A stretch of DNA of 9,478 nucleotides from NCBI GenBank assembly GCA_028818995.1, contig JAPPMR010000862.1, positions 1 through 9,478 of the forward strand, read 5' to 3'. The notes under the pieces are model-generated. The model was given only the letters and a program-made list of their open reading frames with translations. It was not told where the DNA came from and searched no databases. A program made the position numbers and the translations under genes. Of this stretch, positions 1 to 5,474 are shown one piece after another; position 1 is the first letter of the stretch; the number at the start of each line of letters is the position of its first letter. Origin of the DNA: Candidatus Poribacteria bacterium (GTDB lineage Bacteria; Poribacteria; WGA-4E; WGA-3G).

Positions 1-2
1 TC

Positions 3-779
3 TCAAAAGCACACGAACAACACATTAGAGAAAGAAACACCAACATTGATCACCTGATAACAAATATACGTAGAGATCAGCGATTTGAAACACTTCTCAT
101 GAAGATAACTTCTTATGATAAAAGTATAGAGTTCAATTTATACGATGATCTCATCAACGAACTCGCTACTTATGGTGTCATTACTGAAGGTATTGATGGT
201 ATGTGTGAGATTGTCAATCCGATTTATCAGCACTGCATTATTCAGGCATTCCAACCCCTAATTAATGGACTTGAAGGAGATTATTTTCCCGAAAATTCGG
301 ATACAGATTTCATTGATTACCTCACGTCTGATGGTAAAATTGAAATGACTCCGCTTCTGGACAACTTTCAGGATTTTATTGCACGTGCGGGATTCAAAAT
401 TCTACATGTGCCAGATACTCCGAAAGAGTTTGTTGGACAATACCTCCTCTACGCTTATCTTGACCAGTTTGTTCGAATCGTGCGCGGGACAATGTATCTT
501 GAAGTACAAACCGGACGAGGTAGGATAGACCTACTTATCCTCCACAACACACACAAGTATATCGTTGAAACGAAGATTTGGGAAAGTGACCGCCGCTATC
601 AGTCTGGCAAACGGCAGCTCGCTGCGTACCTCAAATCGGAAGGAGCTGTGGAAGGATACTACGTTGTCTTTGACCATCGCGAAAAACCTGAACCTTGCAT
701 AGAAACAGAGACATTGGAAGGTTTTACCATTCGAAGTTACGTTATTCCTGTGATACAAGAGCAACCTTCATCCGTTTAG
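3..779 (+). CDS. AAA-like ATPase / PD-(D/E)XK nuclease-domain protein, 5' partial
   Basis: This is the C-terminal part of a longer protein. Reading in frame upstream of the ATG at 99 there is no stop back to base 3, and those 32 codons read as coherent protein (QHIRERNTNIDHLITNIRRD), so the gene starts outside the window. Numbered from the internal Met at 99, residues 132-160 show a PD-(D/E)XK nuclease core: GRGRID with Asp144, then VETK with Glu157 and Lys159, followed by QLAAY (Gln173, Tyr177), the usual helix after the core. The preceding part (YGVITEGIDG, NPIYQ) resembles the linker seen in proteins that join an AAA-like ATPase domain to this nuclease; the ATPase itself is not visible. 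Substrate and role are unknown: DNA repair, defence or mobile-element functions are all possible. It ends with TAG, 6 bp from the convergent hisS stop. The nuclease fold is fairly secure, the ATPase fusion is inference. Confidence 0.8.
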   Translation, partial: SKAHEQHIRERNTNIDHLITNIRRDQRFETLLMKITSYDKSIEFNLYDDLINELATYGVITEGIDGMCEIVNPIYQHCIIQAFQPLINGLEGDYFPENSDTDFIDYLTSDGKIEMTPLLDNFQDFIARAGFKILHVPDTPKEFVGQYLLYAYLDQFVRIVRGTMYLEVQTGRGRIDLLILHNTHKYIVETKIWESDRRYQSGKRQLAAYLKSEGAVEGYYVVFDHREKPEPCIETETLEGFTIRSYVIPVIQEQPSSV

Positions 780-785
780 AATGAT

Positions 786-2126
786 TTACTTCGCTTCTGA
801 CGTTTCAATCAACTGCCTAATCCGCTCTGCAACTTTATCCAACGGAACATTTTCTTGTTCTCTGGTTGCTAAATCGCGCACAGCAGCGTTCCCTTCGGCC
901 AACTCATCTGATCCCAAAATGACAGCGTAAGATATTCCTTTAGCATCGGCATATTTCAACTGTGTGCTGAGTTTAGTCGGTCGGAAATAGACCTCTGTTC
1001 GGATACCTCCTTGACGCAGTTGTGTTGCTAATTTTAGCGATTCTTTCATCAACTCATCATCAAAAACGGTCATCAACACCTGTGTCACCGTTTTTCCGAC
1101 AGTAGACGGGAACATATCAAACTCTTCCATTACGTCAATAATACGCTCAATGCCAAAACTTGTGCCTGTTGCGGGAAAACTCTGTTTGCTAAAACTTCCG
1201 ATAAGTTCGTCGTATCTACCGCCACCTGTGATACTGCCGATTTTAGGTTCTTCAACAACCGTTTCATAAATCGGTCCCGTATAGTATTCTAATCCGCGCA
1301 CCATAGCAACGTTCACCTTATAACATTTTTCAGGAACGCCAAGCGTGGTGAGATAGTCTATTAGTTCTTTCAATTCAGCAATGCCTTCACGAGCTACCTC
1401 AAAATCACCAAGTTGTTCATTCATGTCATTAAGTACCGTTGTAGCATCGCCTTCAATCTGTAACAATGCAAGCAATTTTTCAATAACATCTTCCGGTATT
1501 TCATTTTCTCGTAATTCTGCTGTGACACCTTCTAACCCAATCTTATCCAATTTATCAATAGAACGATAAAGTCCACCAAGTTGTGTAGTCGGAACGCCTG
1601 CAAACTGCCCGATCCCTGTAATCAGTTTTCTATCGTTGATATTAATCTCAAATTGTTTGAAACCGAGGCGGGATAATACTTGATAGATGAGACTAACGTT
1701 TTCAGCGTCAGCCAACATACTCTCGCTTCCAACGGTATCTGCATCACACTGAAAAAATTGACGGTAGCGTCCCTTTTGTGGACGTTCCGCACGCCAAACA
1801 GGATCGATTTGGTAACGTTTAAACGGTTTCGGCAGTTGTGGATGCATCGCAATAACTCGGCAGAGCGGCACAGAGAGGTCGTAGCGAAGTGAAATATCTT
1901 CCTTACCACCCGTATGCCCTGCCTGATAAATCAGTTTTTCAGCATCCGGACCATATTTACCTGTAAGCACTTCAGATAATTCAAGCGCGGGGGTTTGTAG
2001 CGGTTCAAAACCAAATTCCTCAAACACGTCGCGAATCACATCTATAACATATTGTCTACGAATCATCTGTTCAGGTAAAATGTCTCGCATGCCGCGGGGA
2101 ACACGCGGTTTAATAAAGGTTGCCAT
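786..2126 (-). CDS. hisS: Histidyl-tRNA synthetase
   Basis: This class II synthetase attaches histidine to tRNA-His in the cytoplasm. The 446 residues match the family's usual length. Visible landmarks are motif 1 near RGMRDILPEQ (11-20); LRYDLSVPLCR (80-90); motif 2, WRAERPQKGRYRQFFQCD with Arg112 and Glu114 (111-128); the histidine-specific HisA motif RGLEYYTG with Arg277; GGGRYDELIG (301-310); and motif 3, GTSFGIERI with Arg328. Residues about 345-440 form the anticodon-binding domain. All catalytic signatures are intact, so this is the true synthetase, unlike its paralogue hisZ two genes upstream. LRYDL and QCDAD resemble the archaeal/eukaryotic-like HisRS type rather than the E. coli type (inference). 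It is the last gene of a hisZ-hisG-hisS operon, 12 bp after hisG, with a strong AAGGAGG ribosome-binding site. No terminator is apparent before the convergent gene. Confidence 0.96.
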   Translation of the reverse strand: MATFIKPRVPRGMRDILPEQMIRRQYVIDVIRDVFEEFGFEPLQTPALELSEVLTGKYGPDAEKLIYQAGHTGGKEDISLRYDLSVPLCRVIAMHPQLPKPFKRYQIDPVWRAERPQKGRYRQFFQCDADTVGSESMLADAENVSLIYQVLSRLGFKQFEININDRKLITGIGQFAGVPTTQLGGLYRSIDKLDKIGLEGVTAELRENEIPEDVIEKLLALLQIEGDATTVLNDMNEQLGDFEVAREGIAELKELIDYLTTLGVPEKCYKVNVAMVRGLEYYTGPIYETVVEEPKIGSITGGGRYDELIGSFSKQSFPATGTSFGIERIIDVMEEFDMFPSTVGKTVTQVLMTVFDDELMKESLKLATQLRQGGIRTEVYFRPTKLSTQLKYADAKGISYAVILGSDELAEGNAAVRDLATREQENVPLDKVAERIRQLIETSEAK

Positions 2127-2130
2127 AAGT

Positions 2131-2141
2131 TCTCCTCCTTA
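2131..2141 (-). promoter_or_regulatory. hisS ribosome-binding site overlapping the hisG stop codon
   Basis: On the minus strand the hisG stop runs straight into a near-perfect Shine-Dalgarno: TAAGGAGGAGA, then ACTT and the hisS ATG at 2126. The shared bases fit tight translational coupling of hisG and hisS on one mRNA and fix the hisS start. Confidence 0.85.
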
Positions 2142-2909
2142 AATGTGTCCGGGAAGTGCTTGACTTCTCCGCCTCCGCAACCCCTTTTCTAAGGTCTGCT
2201 TCAGTTCATCAATTTTTTCGCGTTTCCATGGATCCTTAAGTGATTTTGGGTTCGCGATCAACGTAGATTCAGATTCTCGCAGCACTTCAATTATTTTAAG
2301 GTGGTTTGCCTTGAGCGTGCGCGCTGAACTACAATTATCAATGATAGCATCGGCTTCTTCGGGCGGTTTTCCTTCTGTTGCACCAAAAGAAAGCATAAGG
2401 GTGATAGGGGACTGGTAAGTGCCAAGTGTGTTCAGTCGTTTCCACGGGGTTAAGATAGCTGGTGCAATGCGATTTTCTGTCTTTTCAAGAATATATTTTT
2501 CCGCGATGTTCAGATATTCTGTAGAGATGCGAATGTTTCTATCCGCAAGATTCACCAGATCTGTGAATGTATTGATGTCCTTCCGTTCTTCTCGAACCGC
2601 TAAAACGATACTAACAAATCCATAGTCCAATGGCAAAATTTCTTCAACATTCGCGTCGGTTTCTTCCACCCAATCTTGTCCCGTAATTCCTAAATCATAA
2701 AAATCATCCATCCCAACATAAACAGGTATCTCTTGGGGACGTGAAATCTTTATCTGAAATTCACTATCGTTCTGAAAAGTAGCACGATAGGACCGGTCAG
2801 TAGACTTGTAACCGTTCATTTCAAAGCCTGCCCGCTGAAAAGTTTCAAGCGTTTCAGACTGTATTGTGCCTTTCGGCAAAAGTAGATTCAAATTCCTTTC
2901 TGTTTGCAT
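2139..2909 (-). CDS. hisG: ATP phosphoribosyltransferase, short form
   Basis: HisG catalyses the first step of histidine synthesis, joining ATP and PRPP to phosphoribosyl-ATP. The 256-residue product shows LPKG (11-14), SRPQEIPVYV (56-65), DLGITGQD (72-79), RISTEYLNIA (127-136), the PRPP-site region DAIIDNCSSARTLKAN (187-202) and STLIANP (215-221). Only a basic helical tail follows (222-256), so the C-terminal regulatory domain of long-form HisG is absent; short HisG enzymes need HisZ, which lies immediately upstream. The PRPP loop is unusual: SSARTL replaces the common TGTTL-like sequence, losing the Gly. I chose the ATG at 2909 because GAGGA lies 8 bases upstream and LPKG then sits at the usual distance from the N terminus; a longer reading from TTG at 2975 overlaps hisZ and lacks a good ribosome site. 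It is 55 bp after hisZ. Confidence 0.92.
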   Translation of the reverse strand: MQTERNLNLLLPKGTIQSETLETFQRAGFEMNGYKSTDRSYRATFQNDSEFQIKISRPQEIPVYVGMDDFYDLGITGQDWVEETDANVEEILPLDYGFVSIVLAVREERKDINTFTDLVNLADRNIRISTEYLNIAEKYILEKTENRIAPAILTPWKRLNTLGTYQSPITLMLSFGATEGKPPEEADAIIDNCSSARTLKANHLKIIEVLRESESTLIANPKSLKDPWKREKIDELKQTLEKGLRRRRSQALPGHI

Positions 2910-2964
2910 AATTAGTTTCCTCAATTCTATAAGGTATGGCGTAGTCTTCCGTATCCATTTATAA

Positions 2965-4404
2965 TCATTTATCAAGGTCTTTGAGGGTAACTGCCTCTGT
3001 GTTTTTAGTTTTCAAATCAATTCGCTGCATCGGTTGATCTGGGATTAAGTTAATCACAAAATCGTAATTTGCTTCGGCAGCATAGTTATGTTGTGCTTGT
3101 AGGTCGTGTTCCATCAAATCCATCTCCACAGTTTTGCCAGAACTTCTTAATGTTTCAGCGAGACGTTGCGCTTCGGGGATAAGATCCGCAGATGTTGTTG
3201 CGATAAAGTAATCCTTTTTTGTTTGAACAGGTTCGTTATGCGTTTCAGTAAATGCCTCCATGAGCACATCAAATTGGAATGCAAACCCTGCCCCTGGAAC
3301 CGATGGTCCACCAAAGTTTTCGATCAACCTATCGTATCTTCCACCACCGCAGATAGACAAATTCTTATCAGGTAATTCAATTTGAAAAACCGTTCCGGTA
3401 TAAAAATCGAATCCGCGCGTAATACCTAAATTAATTTCAAAGTCAGTAATTCCGTAGTTTTCCAAACATTCGCAAAGTGCCAGCATCTCGTTGCGCACTC
3501 CTTGTGCGGTATTGTTTGGTAACGTTTCCCATGTTTCCATGACAGACTCCTTATCACCACTAATCTTTGAAATATCAATACAACGCTGTGCGATCTCTTC
3601 CGAGATATTAAAATATTGATGCCATCTTGCTTTATAAGTTTCCTCAGCAATCATTGGTAGTTTCTCTGTCCACACAAAGGCGTTATTCTCCGTTAACTCT
3701 TGAATTGCCGCAATATCAATTTTGTGTTCACCTTGATAATCAGGTCCTTGTAAACGCCGCAGCTGATTTAGTTCATCGCGAAGCGTTGCCAAGTCCAAAA
3801 GCTGGCTTTCCACACGTAGCCGAGAAAGATGATCAATGTCCAATATAACTTCACTGTGATCCTTCGGATCGAGATCAATCTGTTTGAAGATTTCGCGGAA
3901 GACACCAGCATTACCGATTTTTAATTTTCTCTGTGAAATGTTGAGTTTCTCAAGAATTCGCACTGGAATTGTAATAATCTCTGCATCTGCGAGTGCCGAT
4001 GCGGGACCGATCAGTTCTACCCCTGCCTGTCGGAATTCGCGTCGGACATCTGGATTATCGGTTTTCGGTTCCTGACGCACACATTGTCCGATGTAGTAAA
4101 GTTTATAAGGATAAGAGATATGTTGTAAATCTCCATTCGCAATAATTCTACAAACAGGTGCAGTAAGTTCAGGTCTTAGGGCATAATCTACCCGATCTGG
4201 ACCAACAAACGTAAACATTTTATGACGTATCTCTTCGCCGGATTGTGCGGATAACAGCGCAAAGGATTCAAACAGTGGCGTCTGAATTTGTGCATATCCG
4301 TAGCTTTCATAAGTTTCACGAACAATATTTTCAACAAAGTTTCGCTGAACCATCTGTTCAGGTAGAAAATCGTTCGTTCCGGCGGGTTTGGTAAACTTTT
4401 CCAT
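2965..4404 (-). CDS. hisZ: ATP phosphoribosyltransferase regulatory subunit (HisRS paralogue)
   Basis: HisZ is a class II synthetase-like protein that assembles with short HisG and enables its activity and histidine feedback control. The 479-residue product has the HisRS fold: PAGTNDFLPEQ (8-18), LRPELTAPVCR (77-87), a divergent motif 2 (VRQEP near 109, then RREFRQAGVELIG 121-133), ITRGFDFYTG (328-337) and GGGRYDRLI (353-361). Motif 3 is broken: where hisS has FGIER, this protein has FAFQFD (374-379), losing the catalytic Glu-Arg, so aminoacylation is unlikely. Direct adjacency to short hisG supports HisZ. Residues about 396-479 align with the hisS anticodon-binding domain, which many HisZ proteins lack. 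The ATG at 4404 has AGGAGA 7 bases upstream; a longer reading from 4485 would start inside the attenuator stem and is rejected. A second HisRS with altered motif 3 is the alternative. Confidence 0.88.
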   Translation of the reverse strand: MEKFTKPAGTNDFLPEQMVQRNFVENIVRETYESYGYAQIQTPLFESFALLSAQSGEEIRHKMFTFVGPDRVDYALRPELTAPVCRIIANGDLQHISYPYKLYYIGQCVRQEPKTDNPDVRREFRQAGVELIGPASALADAEIITIPVRILEKLNISQRKLKIGNAGVFREIFKQIDLDPKDHSEVILDIDHLSRLRVESQLLDLATLRDELNQLRRLQGPDYQGEHKIDIAAIQELTENNAFVWTEKLPMIAEETYKARWHQYFNISEEIAQRCIDISKISGDKESVMETWETLPNNTAQGVRNEMLALCECLENYGITDFEINLGITRGFDFYTGTVFQIELPDKNLSICGGGRYDRLIENFGGPSVPGAGFAFQFDVLMEAFTETHNEPVQTKKDYFIATTSADLIPEAQRLAETLRSSGKTVEMDLMEHDLQAQHNYAAEANYDFVINLIPDQPMQRIDLKTKNTEAVTLKDLDK

Positions 4405-4411
4405 AGGCGTT

Positions 4412-4417
4412 TCTCCT
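4412..4417 (-). promoter_or_regulatory. hisZ ribosome-binding site
   Basis: AGGAGA lies 7 bases before the ATG at 4404 on the minus strand. It decides the hisZ start against the upstream in-frame ATG at 4485, which lies within the terminator hairpin. Confidence 0.8.
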
Positions 4418-4467
4418 AATAAAATGTGATCGGATTCCTTATCCGTTTTCACAAGGTGTCCATAAAC

Positions 4468-4548
4468 AAAAAACCCCGTAAACAAATAACCTTAATCTCA
4501 ACGCGCGACAAAGTCGGCATTGAGGAGAGCGGTTAGTTTACTGGGGTT
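4468..4548 (-). terminator. his operon attenuator (intrinsic terminator)
   Basis: Read on the minus strand, the 5' arm AACCCC (4548-4543), GTAAAC (4541-4536) and TAACC (4535-4531) pairs with GGTTA (4491-4487), GTTTAC (4483-4478) and GGGG (4477-4474), with one bulged A and a bulged TTT. A nested hairpin lies inside: CTCAA (4524-4520) with TTGAG (4501-4497), and CGAC with GTCG around a TTT loop. The outer stem ends in six Ts (4473-4468), then GTTT, so it reads as a terminator in the his direction only. It ends 63 bases before the hisZ ATG, so termination here would shut off the operon. The pairing was drawn by hand. Confidence 0.85.
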
Positions 4549-4619
4549 CAAGCAAGACAGCCTTGCTTTGTGTCCACTATGATATATGGGATAACCATCA
4601 CACCATTCTAATCCGCCCT
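4526..4619 (-). promoter_or_regulatory. Putative antiterminator helix of the his leader
   Basis: On the minus strand, AGGGCGG-A-TTAG (4619-4608), just after the leader-peptide stop, is complementary to CTAACCGCTCT (4536-4526). This gives 11 base pairs with one G-U and one bulged A. The second arm includes bases 4536-4531 of the terminator's 5' arm, so this helix and the terminator cannot form together. A 7-bp hairpin, AAGCAAG/CTTGCTT (4568-4562 with 4556-4550), lies between the arms and would bring them closer. The arrangement matches antiterminators of classical amino-acid attenuators; the function is inferred. Confidence 0.75.
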
Positions 4620-4646
4620 ACTCAGGAATGGATTGAATGATGATGG
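4595..4646 (-). promoter_or_regulatory. Putative leader hairpin covering the His codons
   Basis: The His-codon stretch CCATCAT (4646-4640) can pair with GTGATGG (4601-4595, one G-U), and CCATTC (4631-4626) with GAATGG (4608-4603). This would hold the first antiterminator arm in its loop when the leader is not translated, as the 1:2 pairing does in trp and his attenuators. A ribosome on the His codons would open it. The left internal loop is large, so this is less certain than the terminator. Confidence 0.5.
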
Positions 4647-4669
4647 GCACTTAAAGATAACGTTAACAT
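4622..4669 (-). CDS. hisL: His operon leader peptide (attenuation peptide)
   Basis: This 15-codon ORF on the minus strand, ATG at 4669 to TGA at 4624-4622, encodes MLTLSLSAHHHSIHS. Four of the last seven residues are His (CAT at 4645-4637 and 4630-4628). It begins about 37 bases after the predicted transcription start, ends three bases before the antiterminator arm, and precedes the terminator in front of hisZ-hisG-hisS. In known his attenuators, scarcity of charged tRNA-His stalls the ribosome on such codons and lets the antiterminator form; ample supply lets it reach the stop and cover that arm. The peptide itself probably has no other function. There is no good Shine-Dalgarno upstream (the region is A/U-rich), which is the main weakness. 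The sequence does not otherwise resemble E. coli HisL, so the symbol is given by function only. Confidence 0.82.
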   Translation of the reverse strand: MLTLSLSAHHHSIHS

Positions 4670-4712
4670 AAGCAATTTTAGTTTTTAGATTTAAGAATAA
4701 AGCCTTTCATAG

Positions 4713-4741
4713 ATTATACTCTATTTCGGAGTATAAGTCAA
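4713..4741 (-). promoter_or_regulatory. Sigma-70-type promoter of the his operon
   Basis: On the minus strand TTGACT (4741-4736) is followed by a 17-base spacer and a perfect TATAAT (4718-4713), with A/T-rich sequence upstream. Transcription would start near 4706, giving an untranslated leader of about 300 bases before hisZ that contains the leader peptide and attenuator. Confidence 0.85.
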
Positions 4742-4790
4742 ATTATTTTGTCGGTGTGTAAAGTTTTGACGAGAGTTGGCCATCTTTATT

Positions 4791-4921
4791 GTAGGGCGGG
4801 TCTCCAGTGAATCATGCAGAATACCACATGCAGAATACCACATGGGGAATGCCTAAAGAAGCATGCGCTTGTAGCATGCTCCATGATTCATACCATTGAT
4901 TTAGTTTTATTCCGTTCTACC
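4791..4921. repeat. Intergenic repeat, family A, left copy
   Basis: This non-coding element contains a tandem 14-bp duplication, TGCAGAATACCACA (4815-4828 and 4829-4842); a palindrome AGCATGC/GCATGCT around a 7-base loop (4860-4880); and an enclosing inverted repeat TGAATCATG (4808-4816) / CATGATTCA (4882-4890). The outer ends GTAGGGCGG (4791-4799) and CCGTTCTAC (4912-4920) are imperfectly inverted (7 of 9). Parts recur in opposite orientation at 5203-5330: GAATCATG-NN-GAATACCA-NNN-GGGGAATGCC is shared, with 26 of 31 positions identical once the tandem copy is removed. It looks like a structured, possibly mobilised, non-autonomous repeat; no transposase is present. Confidence 0.65.
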
Positions 4922-4996
4922 CATAGGTATCAATTTAAGAAAAGATGTACCAGTTTTTGGATGAATTAGGCAGCTCGTATGTCTACCTTGTTTAAT

Positions 4997-5099
4997 TGTC
5001 TGAACCAGGGTTATCAAGATAATCGGATTTTCAGGATTATGTTTGTGTTGTGCGGATACTCTCAATCCTGTCCATCTCAAAATTCTGCTAATTCAGGCT
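4997..5099. repeat. Degenerate repeat resembling the element at 9301-9448
   Basis: The stretch begins TGTCTGAACCAGGGTTATC and ends near AATTCAGGC, giving weakly inverted ends (CTGAA...TTCAG). It contains an inner inverted pair CAGGATT (5032-5038) / AATCCTG (5074-5080). Its start and its GTTATCAAGATAA resemble TGTCTGAATC and GTTAGCAAGATAA of the intact element downstream of the large secreted protein gene, suggesting a decayed relative. No gene is seen here. Confidence 0.5.
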
Positions 5100-5130
5100 T
5101 GGGTTACATATAGATTTTGTATTTTTATAA

Positions 5131-5159
5131 TTGATTTTTAATGTAAAATGGCTTATTAT
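5131..5159 (+). promoter_or_regulatory. Candidate promoter for the large secreted protein gene
   Basis: TTGATT (5131-5136), a 17-base spacer and TATTAT (5154-5159) form a plausible sigma-70-type promoter in an A/T-rich stretch, 316 bases upstream of the ATG at 5475. The transcript would run through the family A repeat at 5203-5330. No better candidate was found closer to the gene. Confidence 0.5.
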
Positions 5160-5202
5160 AACTTGTGAGCGTGAGTTCGGTGTAAGCAATTGTGGGAAAT
5201 CA

Positions 5203-5330
5203 GCAGAATACGCCAAATCAAGAAATCAACGGTATGAATGCCATTGGGCGAATACGCCAAATCAACGGTATGAATGCGCGTATGGCATTCCCCGTATGGT
5301 ATTCGCCATGATTCCGGTGTGGTCTTCTGC
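5203..5330. repeat. Intergenic repeat, family A, right copy (inverted)
   Basis: The ends are GCAGAA (5203-5208) and TTCTGC (5325-5330). Inside, GAATACGCCAAATCAA-CGGTATGAATGC occurs twice: at 5206-5241, interrupted by an 8-base GAAATCAA duplication, and uninterrupted at 5250-5277. GAATGCCAT (5236-5244) and ATGGCATTC (5282-5290) are inverted, as are GGCGAATAC and GTATTCGCC. The minus strand of 5284-5314 matches the left copy near 4809-4853, so the two copies are inverted about a 280-bp spacer. A short hairpin, AACCGC/GCGGTT (5341-5359), follows. Any ORF reading through here is repeat-derived. Confidence 0.65.
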
Positions 5331-5458
5331 ATTGGTTAGAAACCGCATCTACCGCGGTTATGTGAATAGATTTCAAAGCATTAAGAACTTCATATCTCTT
5401 ACGTCGAACTCACGTTACACTATGAAGCACACAAATTAAGTTTAATCATAACCATATT

Positions 5459-5464
5459 AAGGAG
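5459..5464 (+). promoter_or_regulatory. Ribosome-binding site of the large secreted protein gene
   Basis: AAGGAG lies 10 bases before the ATG at 5475, slightly far but the only good site. The signal peptide begins directly at this ATG, which supports the start. Confidence 0.7.
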
Positions 5465-5474
5465 TTTAATTTCT

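Noticed and set aside
2910..2975. Longer hisG start at a TTG codon at 2975
   Set aside because: It would overlap hisZ, has no Shine-Dalgarno, and adds 22 residues before the usual HisG N terminus; the ATG at 2909 has a good one.
4405..4485. Longer hisZ start at 4485 (27 extra residues)
   Set aside because: It lies inside the terminator stem, lacks a ribosome site, and the ATG at 4404 has AGGAGA well placed and matches the family N terminus.
4486..4706. T-box riboswitch in the his leader
   Set aside because: No sequence like AGGGTGGNACCGCG is present. The His-codon ORF and competing helices explain the leader better.
5206..5277. CRISPR-like direct repeats
   Set aside because: There are only two unequal copies separated by 8 bases, with internal duplications and no cas genes.
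5131..5439. A 102-codon plus-strand ORF between the his promoter and the secreted protein gene
   Set aside because: It starts at the -35 region of the candidate promoter and reads through the family A repeat, so its repeated NQRYEC motifs come from the DNA repeats. It has no ribosome site.
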